Made by a program: the position numbers and the translations under genes
From: Flavobacterium sp. RSP15
GTDB taxonomy: Bacteria > Bacteroidota > Bacteroidia > Flavobacteriales > Flavobacteriaceae
Length of the DNA stretch: 64,000 nucleotides
Direction of reading: 5' to 3'
NCBI RefSeq assembly: GCF_003968755.1
Contig: NZ_RYDL01000001.1
Location: 186,001 to 250,000 of the forward strand
Part shown: one piece after another, positions 54,540-63,716 of the stretch
Numbering within the stretch: the stretch's first letter is position 1
How the letters are laid out: each line of letters starts with the position of its first letter
Notes under the pieces: generated by a model
Databases searched by the model: none
What the model was told of the DNA's origin: nothing
The model's input: the letters and a program-made list of their open reading frames with translations, nothing else

Positions 54540-55700
54540 TTACAAAACGTAGGGAGTCCATTTTTTATCCGATTGTGATGATGCGACTACGTTATCTATA
54601 AATGCCATTCCTCTCACTCCATCTTCAACAGAAGGAAAGTCTAACATTTCAGCAGTAGGTGCTGTGCCCTCTAATTTACAACCAAGCGTTAAAGCAAAGT
54701 TGCGGTAAATATTAGCAAATGCCTCTAAATATCCTTCTGGATGTCCGCCTGGAGTTCTACAATTATGTGTTGCAAATGAAGATAAATGTGCATAGTTAGA
54801 TCCAGCTCTTAAAACCTGAGTTGGTTCATTTAACCACCTAATCGTTAAAGTGTTTGGATCATGTTGAAACCATTCGATTCCACCTTTTTCGCCATAAACT
54901 CTAATTTTTAAAGCGTTTTCTTCTCCGGCTGCTACTTGCGATGCTATTAAAACGCCTTTAGCACCATTGTCAAATTTCAATAGTACAGCTCCATCATCGT
55001 CCATTATGCGGCCTTCAACTAATGTGTTTAATTCTGCACAAACATCGGTAATTTTAGCTCCGGTGATATATTCGGCTAAATGAGAGGCGTGCGTACCAAT
55101 ATCTCCCATTACAGAACTTTTTCCGGATTTTTTAGGATCTGTTCGCCATGCAGCTTGTGCGTTTCCCTCTCTTTCGGATAGTGTACTTAACCATCCTTGG
55201 GGATATTCTACTAAAACTTTTCTAATTTTACCCAATTTTCCTTCGCTGACCATAGCTTTCGCTTGTTTGACCATTGGATACCCGGAGTACGTATGTGTTA
55301 AACAAAGTAGTAATCCTGTCTCTTCTACTTTTTGTTTCAATAGTTTTGCTTCTTCCAATGAAAAAGTCATTGGTTTTTCAATTACTACATTAAAACCATG
55401 CTCTAAAGCCATCATTGCAGGTGCAAAATGGGCAAAATTTGGAGTAACAATAGTAACAAAATCGATTCTTTCGTCAGCAGGTAAAGCCGCTTCCGCTTTA
55501 ATCATTTCGTCATACGTTAAATATGTTCTTGATTCCGGAAGAAACAAGGCTTTACCAGATGCAATTGCAGTTTCTGGTTTTATACTTAATGCACCACACT
55601 TTAATTCAATTAGTCCATCCATATTGGCGGCTAAGCGGTGAATTGCACCTATAAAGGCATCTTGACCACCACCGACCATTCCCATTCTTAATTTTCTCAT
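54540..55700 (-). CDS. Gfo/Idh/MocA oxidoreductase, cytoplasmic
   Basis: A 386-residue enzyme without a signal peptide: MGMVGGGQDAFIGAIHR nucleotide-binding motif at residues about 6-22, the FNVVIEKPMTFSLEEA motif with the EKP catalytic Lys (near 110-117), and DIGTHASHLAEYITG in the C-terminal domain. This cytoplasmic paralogue probably reduces the 3-keto-sugar back to sugar with NAD(P)H after import (inference). Confidence 0.92.
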   Translation of the reverse strand: MRKLRMGMVGGGQDAFIGAIHRLAANMDGLIELKCGALSIKPETAIASGKALFLPESRTYLTYDEMIKAEAALPADERIDFVTIVTPNFAHFAPAMMALEHGFNVVIEKPMTFSLEEAKLLKQKVEETGLLLCLTHTYSGYPMVKQAKAMVSEGKLGKIRKVLVEYPQGWLSTLSEREGNAQAAWRTDPKKSGKSSVMGDIGTHASHLAEYITGAKITDVCAELNTLVEGRIMDDDGAVLLKFDNGAKGVLIASQVAAGEENALKIRVYGEKGGIEWFQHDPNTLTIRWLNEPTQVLRAGSNYAHLSSFATHNCRTPGGHPEGYLEAFANIYRNFALTLGCKLEGTAPTAEMLDFPSVEDGVRGMAFIDNVVASSQSDKKWTPYVL

Positions 55701-55710
55701 AATGATGAAC

Positions 55711-57414
55711 CTAAATATTTCCTTTTTTTAATTCTTTTACTGCATAATCGCAGGCACGAGCCGTCAAAGCCATAAATGTTAATGATGGATTTTGACACGC
55801 AATAGAAGGCATACAAGAACCATCGGTAACAAATACATTACTAACTTCGTGCAATTGATTCCATTTATTTAATACGGAATCCTTGGGGTCATTACCCATT
55901 CTGGCAGTACCCATTTCGTGTATAGCCATTCCAGGATAACAATCGTTATCATAGGTTTGCACATTTTTGATTCCAGATGCTTCCAGCATTTCTGCGGCAT
56001 CATTCATCATATCTTCCCGCATTTTTGCTTCATTTTCTTTGTATTCACAATCAATAGCTAAAACTGGTTGTCCCCATTTGTCTTTTTTGCTATGATCGAT
56101 GTACACTTTGTTTTCGTAATACGGCAGCATTTCTCCAAAACCACCTAATCCCATACTCCAGGAATCAGCAGGTAATGACATAGTCGATTTAAAGTTTTCA
56201 CCAAAAGCCAATTCGGCAACTTCTTTATGCCATGATCCTCTGCTGGCACCTCCTTGGTACCCAAAACCTCTTAAATAATCTCGTTTATCACCACCTACAT
56301 TCTGATATCTTGGAATATAAATACCATTAGCCCTTCTTCCGTACGTGTATTTATCTTCAAAACCTTCAGCTGTTCCTTCTGCACCACAACGGAAATGATG
56401 ATCCATAAGATTATGGCCTAATTGTCCGCTGGCATTACCCATTCCATTCGGATGCGCTTCTGAAGTTGAATTTAATAAAAGGAATGTTGATCCTAAAGTG
56501 GATGCGTTTACAAAAACAATTTTAGCATAAAACTCCATTGTTTCATTTGTTTCTGCATCAATAACCATAACACCCTTTGCTTTTTTAGTGTCTTTATCAT
56601 AAATAATATGATTCACAATAGAGTAGGGTCTCACGGTCAATCTATTGGTTGCCATTGCAGCAGGTAGTGTAGAGGATTGGGTGCTAAAATAGGCGCCAAA
56701 TGGACAACCTCGACTGCATAAATTTCTGTACTGACAGCTGCCACGCCCTTTGTGGGGTACAGTTAAGTTAGCAGTACGACCAATTGTAAGAATACGGGTT
56801 TTATTATAATGTTTTTCTAATCTTTCTTTAACTGATTTTTCAACACAATTTAAATCCATTGGAGGCAAAAATTTACCATCCGGTAATAGGGGCCAATTTT
56901 CAGCTTGCCCACTTATTCCTGCGAATTTCTCTACATAATCATACCACTTGGTAAGGTCTTTATATCGAATAGGCCAGTCATTTCCATGACCATCTTTGGC
57001 ATTATCTTCAAAGTTATGGTCACTAAAACGGTAACTTTGACGGCCCCACATTAAAGATTTTCCACCCACATGAAATCCTCTGTACCAATCAAAACGTTTG
57101 TCTTCTGTGTAGGGACATTCCAAGTCATTCACCCACCATTTTTCGGTAGCTTCATTGTATGGATAATCTCTTGTTTGAACCGGATGGGTTCTTTTTTGTT
57201 CTTCGGTAAGTTTGCCTGCGCGTTCAAATTCCCATGGTGCTTTCATGGCCGATTCATAATCTTTGATGTGCTCAATATTCATTCCGCGTTCTAACATCAA
57301 AACTTTTAATCCTTTTTCGGTAAGTTCTTTTGCAGCCCAACCACCACTAATTCCAGATCCTACAACAATAGCATCGTACGTATTTTCCTCTTTCAAATTG
57401 GTATTTATATTCAC
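55711..57414 (-). CDS. GMC oxidoreductase, glucoside-3-dehydrogenase-like catalytic subunit
   Basis: A 567-residue flavoprotein with the GMC FAD motif IVVGSGISGGWAAKEL (near 16), GGKSLMWGRQSYRF (near 115), the catalytic His in AIHEMGTARMG (near 503) and Asn in ACQNPSLTF (near 541). A Cys-rich loop GSCQYRNLCSRGCPFG has three cysteines spaced as in Fe-S-bearing FAD glucose/fructose dehydrogenases. It has no signal peptide; the exported small subunit encoded upstream may carry it through Tat, as in known gluconate/glucose dehydrogenases. Likely reaction: C3 oxidation of glycosides. Confidence 0.92.
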   Translation of the reverse strand: MNINTNLKEENTYDAIVVGSGISGGWAAKELTEKGLKVLMLERGMNIEHIKDYESAMKAPWEFERAGKLTEEQKRTHPVQTRDYPYNEATEKWWVNDLECPYTEDKRFDWYRGFHVGGKSLMWGRQSYRFSDHNFEDNAKDGHGNDWPIRYKDLTKWYDYVEKFAGISGQAENWPLLPDGKFLPPMDLNCVEKSVKERLEKHYNKTRILTIGRTANLTVPHKGRGSCQYRNLCSRGCPFGAYFSTQSSTLPAAMATNRLTVRPYSIVNHIIYDKDTKKAKGVMVIDAETNETMEFYAKIVFVNASTLGSTFLLLNSTSEAHPNGMGNASGQLGHNLMDHHFRCGAEGTAEGFEDKYTYGRRANGIYIPRYQNVGGDKRDYLRGFGYQGGASRGSWHKEVAELAFGENFKSTMSLPADSWSMGLGGFGEMLPYYENKVYIDHSKKDKWGQPVLAIDCEYKENEAKMREDMMNDAAEMLEASGIKNVQTYDNDCYPGMAIHEMGTARMGNDPKDSVLNKWNQLHEVSNVFVTDGSCMPSIACQNPSLTFMALTARACDYAVKELKKGNI

Positions 57415-57468
57415 GGGTAGTATTTTTTATTTAATAAAATAGTTTATAACAAAAGGTTTTAGTAAAAA

Positions 57469-58032
57469 TTAGTTGGTTGCCCAAGCTTTTTGTCCGGGTT
57501 TGTAGTCTGCACTACCATCGTAGCGTCCCGGAACTGGAAGGTATTCGCGTGCTTGTGTACAACCTATTTCTGAAGAATAATAGCCAAGAAGAGTTAAATC
57601 TCTAGCAATCAAAAAGAATGAAGGTGCTTTATCAGTTGCAATTGCCTCATCTCGTAATGAAGTCATTAATTGCTGACGCTCTTCAACTGACATTGATAAG
57701 AAATTCTTATTGAAATCTTTAACGCATTTTGCTTGCATTTCCTGCATCCCGGAAGCAAAAATTTCTTGCATTTTTGCAGGATAACATTCTCTAATAATCA
57801 TTGGAATAAAAGCACCCAGTCCTGCAGCTTTTGCTCCTGCCGAAGAGGCTGTAGTAGGTATAATGATATCGGCAAATTCAGCCAAAATTTCTTCATCTGC
57901 AGCAGAAAAAGATACGCTGTTTTTTTCTTTTTCGGGCAAAGTAAAACTTTCAAATAAAACGCCCATTGTTGTTGCTGAGATTGCGCTTCCCATCAAAAAT
58001 GCAACGCTTTTAAGTGCTTCTCTTCTATTCAT
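57469..58032 (-). CDS. Gluconate-2-dehydrogenase subunit-3-like small subunit
   Basis: A 187-residue protein with a twin-arginine signal (MNRREALKSVAFLMGSAIS) and the all-helical subunit-3 fold: ILAEFADIIIPTTASSAGAKAAGLGAF split by a proline-rich turn, FFLIARDLTLLGYYSSEIG and PGRYDGSADY near the end. In GMC dehydrogenase complexes this subunit is a chaperone-like partner and provides export for the flavoprotein. First gene of the operon. Confidence 0.9.
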   Translation of the reverse strand: MNRREALKSVAFLMGSAISATTMGVLFESFTLPEKEKNSVSFSAADEEILAEFADIIIPTTASSAGAKAAGLGAFIPMIIRECYPAKMQEIFASGMQEMQAKCVKDFNKNFLSMSVEERQQLMTSLRDEAIATDKAPSFFLIARDLTLLGYYSSEIGCTQAREYLPVPGRYDGSADYKPGQKAWATN

Positions 58033-58500
58033 TTGCTAATTATTAAAATTATTGATTCTTCTTAATTTATTATAACATTACAATAATAAAGAAAAAAAAA
58101 ACAGGTTAATTTTTTTTATGTTAAAATATTGAATAATTCCATATTTTTCAAATTATTAAGGGAATCACTTTCAAAAATTCATTAAACAGTAGTTGGAATC
58201 AATGAAATCAAGAAAAAAAAAATGTTTGAAGAAGCAAAAAAAAATAAAAAACGATTTTTAAATTGTTTTTAATCTAAAATTAACAAGTTTTTACTTATAA
58301 AATATAGCTGTATTTTCTTCTCACAGCATTTCAATGCGTTAAAATGACAGTATTAGTTAAAGAACCATTTAAATAATCTAAAATATATTTCCTGTTTTGT
58401 AGTAAAAAAGAAGTTTTTATATTTTAAAAATAGGAAGTAATTTAAATGTGCAACCCGCTAAAAAATGGAATTTTTGAAAGTTACAAAGGGGAAGTATTGT
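58033..58500. other. AT-rich intergenic region upstream of the sugar operon
   Basis: 468 bases with no convincing gene. It must carry the promoter of the minus-strand operon (upstream of 58032). I see poly-A/T tracts and no palindrome strong enough to be an operator. A 23-codon Lys-rich frame at 58202 is likely chance. Confidence 0.6.
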
Positions 58501-59691
58501 CTACCTTTCAAATAAGCCTAAAGTGCCTCCAACCCAATCTTTATCTTTATTGAATTTCACGCCAATCATCTCGCCACGACTCAAGCGGACTAAGTTGCAG
58601 AGTAGAGTAGGTGCGGCATCACCTTTTTTCCAAACACACAAGATTCGGACTTCAGCTTTTACTTTCCCTTCAGGAGCGTGTACAATAGGAAGATAATTTA
58701 CTTTTTTTTGAAGAATATATAATTCTTTATCTACAACGGCTTCAATATCATTTTTTGTGACATGAAAAATAACGCCCGTTCCTGAAAAAGAAAAAAGCGG
58801 TTTCAAAACATAGTTTTCTAAATCCTGAGGAATTACTGCCAAGTCACTTAATAGTGTCGTTTCAATACAATATTTTCCTTTTAAGAAAGGTAAAATAAAT
58901 TTACTGATTCTGAAAAACCAGTTGGGATGTCCCGCCCATTCCACATCCAAATCATCTGAAAAACTAAAATTAAGTCTTAAATCTGTTCTCAAATCCAATT
59001 CATCAAAAATAACCCGATTGTAAATTCTTTTTACCAATATTTCATTGCCTGTTGCATTTTTGTAAAACAGTTGTTTTCCTTTTTTTATGAGTTCAGTAAC
59101 ACAAACGATAGGGATGCCAATGTCTCTTTTGCAGTAATAAAAATCAATCTTGGTATTTTGTTTTTCGGGTTCTATTTCAAGAAGAATAACATTTTCTTTT
59201 GGATGATGGTTGCAAATCGCTTCTTCTAAAATAGTAAGATATTCCTGTGGTTCAATAGCATTAATAAATGGAGTTAATTCGTTAAGAAATGGATAATGCT
59301 TTTTGAATTTTTCGTACAAATGCATTTGATAATTGTACAAAGAGGGGAATCCCTGTACTTCAATTAGTTTTGGAATAAGTACTCCGTCTTCTTCACAAAT
59401 TCCAAAATCAATTGCTAAAAAAGTAGTATGTTTATCCTCATTAGGAACAGTATTATTTAGCTCTAATGATTTATTTGTAAGTGATTTAAAGTCATTTTTC
59501 TGAATGAAAGCTATAACATCATTACAGCCTTCAATCAATTGTGCTTTAAGCTCCTTCGAAATAAAAAAGGGGGTTTCGCCTAACCGGAAAGTAGGCAGGT
59601 AATTAAAATCGGCAGCAATATCATCTTTGAATTCCTGATATTTTTTTTCTGTAAATTGAGTATTAAATAACTCCCGATATTTTGAAATCAT
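58501..59691 (-). CDS. ATP-grasp-like protein of unknown function
   Basis: A 396-residue cytoplasmic protein. The C-terminal half has ATP-grasp-like features: ENYVLKPLFSFSGTGVIF (glycine-rich lid with a Lys that would contact phosphate), KEELYIL-type strand and AEVRILCVWKKG, whose acidic residue would bind Mg2+. The N-terminal half (about 1-150) is unfamiliar, perhaps a pre-ATP-grasp domain. Last gene of the five-gene cluster, 12 bases after the amidotransferase. I recognise no closer family; a carboxylate-amine ligation is the inferred chemistry. Confidence 0.7.
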   Translation of the reverse strand: MISKYRELFNTQFTEKKYQEFKDDIAADFNYLPTFRLGETPFFISKELKAQLIEGCNDVIAFIQKNDFKSLTNKSLELNNTVPNEDKHTTFLAIDFGICEEDGVLIPKLIEVQGFPSLYNYQMHLYEKFKKHYPFLNELTPFINAIEPQEYLTILEEAICNHHPKENVILLEIEPEKQNTKIDFYYCKRDIGIPIVCVTELIKKGKQLFYKNATGNEILVKRIYNRVIFDELDLRTDLRLNFSFSDDLDVEWAGHPNWFFRISKFILPFLKGKYCIETTLLSDLAVIPQDLENYVLKPLFSFSGTGVIFHVTKNDIEAVVDKELYILQKKVNYLPIVHAPEGKVKAEVRILCVWKKGDAAPTLLCNLVRLSRGEMIGVKFNKDKDWVGGTLGLFER

Positions 59692-59703
59692 TTTGAAATC
59701 GTA

Positions 59704-60534
59704 TTAATTAGAAAGTGTCTTCTTTGTTTTCAGCAAGTCATTAATTGCTATTCGAAGGAAATTAGGAATCAAAGTTTCATTAGTTCTGTATATTTTATCA
59801 TCATCTAATAAATCCTCCAGCATGTTTCTGAACTTCTTTTTTCCTTTCATATTCTTGATCTTTTCCTTTGCTTCTTTATTTCTTAAATGAGAAACAAAAC
59901 TAATGGGATCTGCTTCCGGGTGAAATTGAGTACCCACAAAATAATCGGTAAAACGCACGGCCATAATTGCGCGTTCGTATTGTATATGATCCCTAATTTT
60001 CTCTAATGAAATAATTTTCGCTCCTTTTTTTGCAAAAATACTTAACTTGGGTTGAACCACTTGATAGTCTCTGGAATCTATCGCATAAAAAGGGTCTGCT
60101 AATCCCTCGAACAAGGGATCCACGAGTCCTTCTTTGGTTTTATGAATGGTCATCACCCCAAAAGAAGTGTCATTTCGTTTGGTTACCGTAGCCAATCCAA
60201 AATGCAAACACGCCATTTGAAAAGAATGACAAATGAATAAAACATGTTTTTTAATACTATTTTCAGTATTCCATTTATTCAAGAAATCGATAAATTCATA
60301 GTATTTTACATCCCAGTTTCCATCACCAATTAACGGATTTCCTGGTCCTCCAGTTGAAATATAAATGTCAAAGTTATTCTTGTCCGGCAATTCACATTTT
60401 CCCCGAACATCAAATATTTCAAAACTAACAACGGGACTAAACCTATTGACTACATCAATAATACATCGCATTCCCTGGTTGGGTTCACCATTGTACATGT
60501 CCAGAAGGGCTATTTTTATAATTTTATTAGACAT
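59704..60534 (-). CDS. Class I glutamine amidotransferase-like protein
   Basis: A 276-residue class I GATase: the nucleophile region FICHSFQMACLHFG with Cys near residue 103, and the His-Glu pair in GTQFHPEADPIS near 204. It lacks a fused synthetase domain, unlike GMP or anthranilate synthase, and the C-terminal 50 residues are basic and unmatched. It could supply ammonia to the neighbouring ligases or hydrolyse a gamma-glutamyl bond. The nucleophile context (CHSFQ instead of CxGxQ) is unusual. Confidence 0.85.
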   Translation of the reverse strand: MSNKIIKIALLDMYNGEPNQGMRCIIDVVNRFSPVVSFEIFDVRGKCELPDKNNFDIYISTGGPGNPLIGDGNWDVKYYEFIDFLNKWNTENSIKKHVLFICHSFQMACLHFGLATVTKRNDTSFGVMTIHKTKEGLVDPLFEGLADPFYAIDSRDYQVVQPKLSIFAKKGAKIISLEKIRDHIQYERAIMAVRFTDYFVGTQFHPEADPISFVSHLRNKEAKEKIKNMKGKKKFRNMLEDLLDDDKIYRTNETLIPNFLRIAINDLLKTKKTLSN

Positions 60535-60574
60535 ACTTTTTTTTAAAAAATAATGAACAAAGGTACTTTATATT

Positions 60575-61684
60575 TTATAATCCTTTCGTAAATTCTACTG
60601 TTATGAAGTCAACCACACAGGAAAGATCGCCCGTTTCTTGAAAAATAGCCAGTTGCTTATCAGCACCGGTACCGTTTTTTAAAATTTCATGGACATAATT
60701 TATATCAGCACGACTTCCCAATTCATCCACCACATCATCAATAAAATCAAGCAGTTCTAGAATAAGCATTTTTGTTTCTACTTCTTTTTGCAAACCAAAA
60801 TCGATCATATTATTCTCAATGCCGTAACGTGCCGCCCGAAATTTATTTTCTTTTATCAAAGCCAGTCGATACACATTAAAACTAGTATTGTTTATGTTCA
60901 ATTTGTAGAGTTTAGCTACAATTGCCTGAATAATGGCAACAATGCAAATGGTTTCATCCACTGTCAATGACATATCACAAATCCTGAATTCAATCGTATT
61001 GTAAAAAGGATGCAACCGTAAATCCCACCAGATTTTCTTTGGATTATCGATGCAATTACTCTTTATTAATGTATCCAAATAATTCTCATACGAACTCACC
61101 GAATCAAAATATTCCGGCAAACCTGTCCTTGGAAACTTGTCAAAAACTTTCGTTCTAAAGGACTTATAACCTGTTTTTCTTCCCTCCCAAAAAGGAGAGT
61201 TCGTTGAAAGCGCAAAAATATGCGGCAAAAAATATGTGGCCTGATTCATTAATTGCAAGCCAATCTCCCGATTTTCAATTCCTACATGACAATGCATTCC
61301 AAAAATTAAATTTGAACGCGCTGCATCTTGCAATTCATTGACAATATCGTGATAGCCAGGATCATCAGTTATCGGTTGATCCTGCCATTTCGAGAAAGGA
61401 TGCGTCCCGGCACCACCCACAATAAGATCTTGTTTGTCCGCTAATTCAACGATTTTAGAACGTAAAAACCGAATCTCATTTTTGGCATCATTCACATTAT
61501 TGCAAATATTGGTACCCACTTCGACCACAGATTGATGCATTTCAGCCTTTACTTGCTCATTTAAAATGATCTTCGCACCATCTACAATTTTGGATAAATG
61601 CGACCGTAAATCTCTGGTTACAGGATCTATAATTTGATATTCTTCTTCTACACCGAGGGTAAAAACAGGTAATTTCTTTAACAT
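60575..61684 (-). CDS. GCS2-family carboxylate-amine ligase (YbdK-like)
   Basis: A 369-residue glutamate-cysteine-ligase-2 family protein. Motifs visible: LGVEEEYQIIDPVT (metal-binding Glu residues), HQSVVEVGTNIC, GGAGTHPFSKW and FGMHCHVGIENRE, the His-rich core of the family, then WWDLRLHPFYNTIEFRICD. Such enzymes join glutamate or another carboxylate to an amine using ATP. A weak glutamate-cysteine ligase activity is known for YbdK; the real substrate here is unknown. Confidence 0.92.
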   Translation of the reverse strand: MLKKLPVFTLGVEEEYQIIDPVTRDLRSHLSKIVDGAKIILNEQVKAEMHQSVVEVGTNICNNVNDAKNEIRFLRSKIVELADKQDLIVGGAGTHPFSKWQDQPITDDPGYHDIVNELQDAARSNLIFGMHCHVGIENREIGLQLMNQATYFLPHIFALSTNSPFWEGRKTGYKSFRTKVFDKFPRTGLPEYFDSVSSYENYLDTLIKSNCIDNPKKIWWDLRLHPFYNTIEFRICDMSLTVDETICIVAIIQAIVAKLYKLNINNTSFNVYRLALIKENKFRAARYGIENNMIDFGLQKEVETKMLILELLDFIDDVVDELGSRADINYVHEILKNGTGADKQLAIFQETGDLSCVVDFITVEFTKGL

Positions 61685-61696
61685 AATTATTGTTTT

Positions 61697-61741
61697 AGTG
61701 TTCAGTCGCAGTCAAAGTTTACAGTCTGTTTACTGAACACT
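61697..61741. repeat. Inverted repeat, 10-bp perfect arms
   Basis: agtgttcagt at 61697-61706 pairs with actgaacact at 61732-61741, between the GCS2 gene and the ATP-grasp gene. Its first 13 bases match 28091-28103 exactly. Confidence 0.8.
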
Positions 61742-61752
61742 GTGAGTGAAAA

Positions 61753-62694
61753 CTATTTTACTGCATCTTTCATAAATGTTCCCCAAGTCAAATTCATCTT
61801 TCCGGATTTCTGTTTTTTTGCAGCAGCGATTGCCATTTTTGCAGCTTCCTCTACAACCCACTCAAAGTTTTCTGCACCTACCGAAGTTAATTCAGCATCT
61901 GGTGCGGGATTTCCAAAATCTATCGCATAGGGAATACCATCACGGACTGCAAATTCAACCGTATTAAAATCATAACCCAATCCTTTGCAAAGACGTAAAG
62001 TATAATCCTTAATAGTAGCTAATAATTTTTTATCCACAGGCGGCCCATCAAGTACATAACGCAAATGATGCGGATTTCTGGGTTCGTATTGCATAATCCT
62101 AACGGCTTTGCAACCCAAACAATAGACTCTGAAATACTCTGTAAAAACAATTTCTTCCTGTAGCATCATCACCAGTTGCCCCGTTTCCCTATGTTTCTCC
62201 CAAAATTCTTCTACATTTTCTAATCGATACACATTTTTCCAGCCACCTCCAGCATACGGTTTCATATAAGCTGGAAAACCAATATAATCAAAAATTCCTT
62301 CCCAATCCATTGGGTATTTTAGATTTCGGAATGATTTTCCGGTCGTATCCGTAGGATGTTCCGCCGATGGGAGAAGTACCGTATTAGGTAGCGGAACTCC
62401 CAGAGTATCGGCCAATGCGTTATTGAAAAATTTATCGTCGGCACTCCACCAAAAAGGATTGTTGATCACATTTGTCCCTGTTAAAGCAGCATTTTTCAAA
62501 TATGCACGATAGAAAGGGACATCTTGCGAAATGCGATCAATAATTACGGCATATTCACCATCTTGATTTTGAACTACTTTATCAATAACCACAGCTTCAG
62601 CTATGATTTCTTTTTCGTTTTTTGAATTGACACGATCTATGAAGGCTTGTGGAAATGTATCTTCCATTCCAAATAAAATTCCAATTTTTTTCAT
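61753..62694 (-). CDS. ATP-grasp enzyme (RimK / D-Ala-D-Ala ligase-like)
   Basis: A 313-residue ATP-grasp protein. The central region shows PAYMKPYAGGGWKNVYRL (glycine-rich ATP loop with Lys), MLQEEIVFTEYFRVYCLG, and the Mg2+-binding acidic stretch FNTVEFAVRDGIPYAIDFGNPAPD near residue 245-270, with Glu and Asp-Asn in the usual places. It should form an amide or peptide bond via an acyl-phosphate. It lies between the esterase and GCS2 genes in a compact cluster. Product unknown. Confidence 0.88.
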   Translation of the reverse strand: MKKIGILFGMEDTFPQAFIDRVNSKNEKEIIAEAVVIDKVVQNQDGEYAVIIDRISQDVPFYRAYLKNAALTGTNVINNPFWWSADDKFFNNALADTLGVPLPNTVLLPSAEHPTDTTGKSFRNLKYPMDWEGIFDYIGFPAYMKPYAGGGWKNVYRLENVEEFWEKHRETGQLVMMLQEEIVFTEYFRVYCLGCKAVRIMQYEPRNPHHLRYVLDGPPVDKKLLATIKDYTLRLCKGLGYDFNTVEFAVRDGIPYAIDFGNPAPDAELTSVGAENFEWVVEEAAKMAIAAAKKQKSGKMNLTWGTFMKDAVK

Positions 62695-62712
62695 CTTGAT
62701 ATGTTTATAATT

Positions 62713-63426
62713 TTAAAAAAATTTTATTCTGGATAAATAATGTGGAAACATTTCGGTCCATACCGGCCAGTCGTGTTTTCGTTCCTGACGAATATCCAAC
62801 CAATGATGGATGTTTCTGTCGCTCAACACTTTACTTAGTTTTAAATTTGCATCAAAACAAATATCCCAATTAGACGTCCCAAGCACAATATCCATTTTCC
62901 ATAATTCCGGATCATTAAGTCCATGTAAATAATCTTCCGGGCTGTTGTAAAACACATCATCGTTATGAAAACCATCCATAAAACTCTTGATATTAAAAGC
63001 GCCACTCATAGAAAACAAATGACTTACATAACCAGGATGTCTAAAAGCAAAATTTGCCGCATGATACCCGCCAAAACTGCAACCAGCAAGAGCCACTTTG
63101 CCTGAGGAGGTATTATTCTTTACTTTTTCAACGATTTCGTGACAAATCATTTTATCGTACCTGAGGTGGTTTTCTATTCGATGTACAGGATATATGTTTT
63201 TATTGTAAAAACTGTCTTTATCAATGCTATCAGGACAAAATATTTGGATCAAACCTTGTTCCAGATACCATTTTGCAGCATCAATTAATCCCATATCTTT
63301 ATTTTCATGGTAACTCCCCATAGAAGTAGGAAATACAATTACAGGATATCCGGCATGTCCAAAAACCAACATTTCTATCTCTCTATTTAAATTAGGGGAA
63401 TGCCATTTGAAATACTCTTCCTTCAT
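62713..63426 (-). CDS. Alpha/beta-hydrolase, putative esterase family
   Basis: A 237-residue esterase-D-like hydrolase. The nucleophile elbow is AGCSFGGYHAANFAF (Ser near residue 118), the acidic and His residues are probably in the Asp of LGTSNWD and the His in ERKHDWPVW near the end. I start at 63426 (MKEEYFKWH); an upstream in-frame start at 63492 would add a hydrophobic N-terminus not typical of the family. It leads the ligase cluster and could release or hydrolyse its product (inference). Confidence 0.88.
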   Translation of the reverse strand: MKEEYFKWHSPNLNREIEMLVFGHAGYPVIVFPTSMGSYHENKDMGLIDAAKWYLEQGLIQIFCPDSIDKDSFYNKNIYPVHRIENHLRYDKMICHEIVEKVKNNTSSGKVALAGCSFGGYHAANFAFRHPGYVSHLFSMSGAFNIKSFMDGFHNDDVFYNSPEDYLHGLNDPELWKMDIVLGTSNWDICFDANLKLSKVLSDRNIHHWLDIRQERKHDWPVWTEMFPHYLSRIKFF

Positions 63427-63716
63427 GAAATTAGTTTTAACAATTATAATGAAAAAAATAACACAAAAATCAGATAAAATTATACTTAACACATATTTAT
63501 TGTAAAAAAGATTAGGATTAATAAATTGGATCTAAATGGTAAAATTTAGATAAATAAAGAGCCGTTTTTTAAATTATAAACAACAAGTCAACGTATTTTA
63601 ACAACGCTGTACTCTAAATTTAAAGGTTTTTAGACCTAAAATAAGTGTTTGGAGCTGTCCTGTACTTACTCTTTGGTTAGAAAATCCTAAATTTCTAAAA
63701 TAAGGAAGAAATAGCT

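Noticed and set aside
58202..58273. 23-codon Lys-rich frame
   Set aside because: It arises from A-rich low-complexity DNA; no support beyond an ATG and a stop.
63427..63492. N-terminal extension of the esterase
   Set aside because: It would add a hydrophobic 22-residue stretch without a cleavage site; the family begins at MKEEYFKWH.
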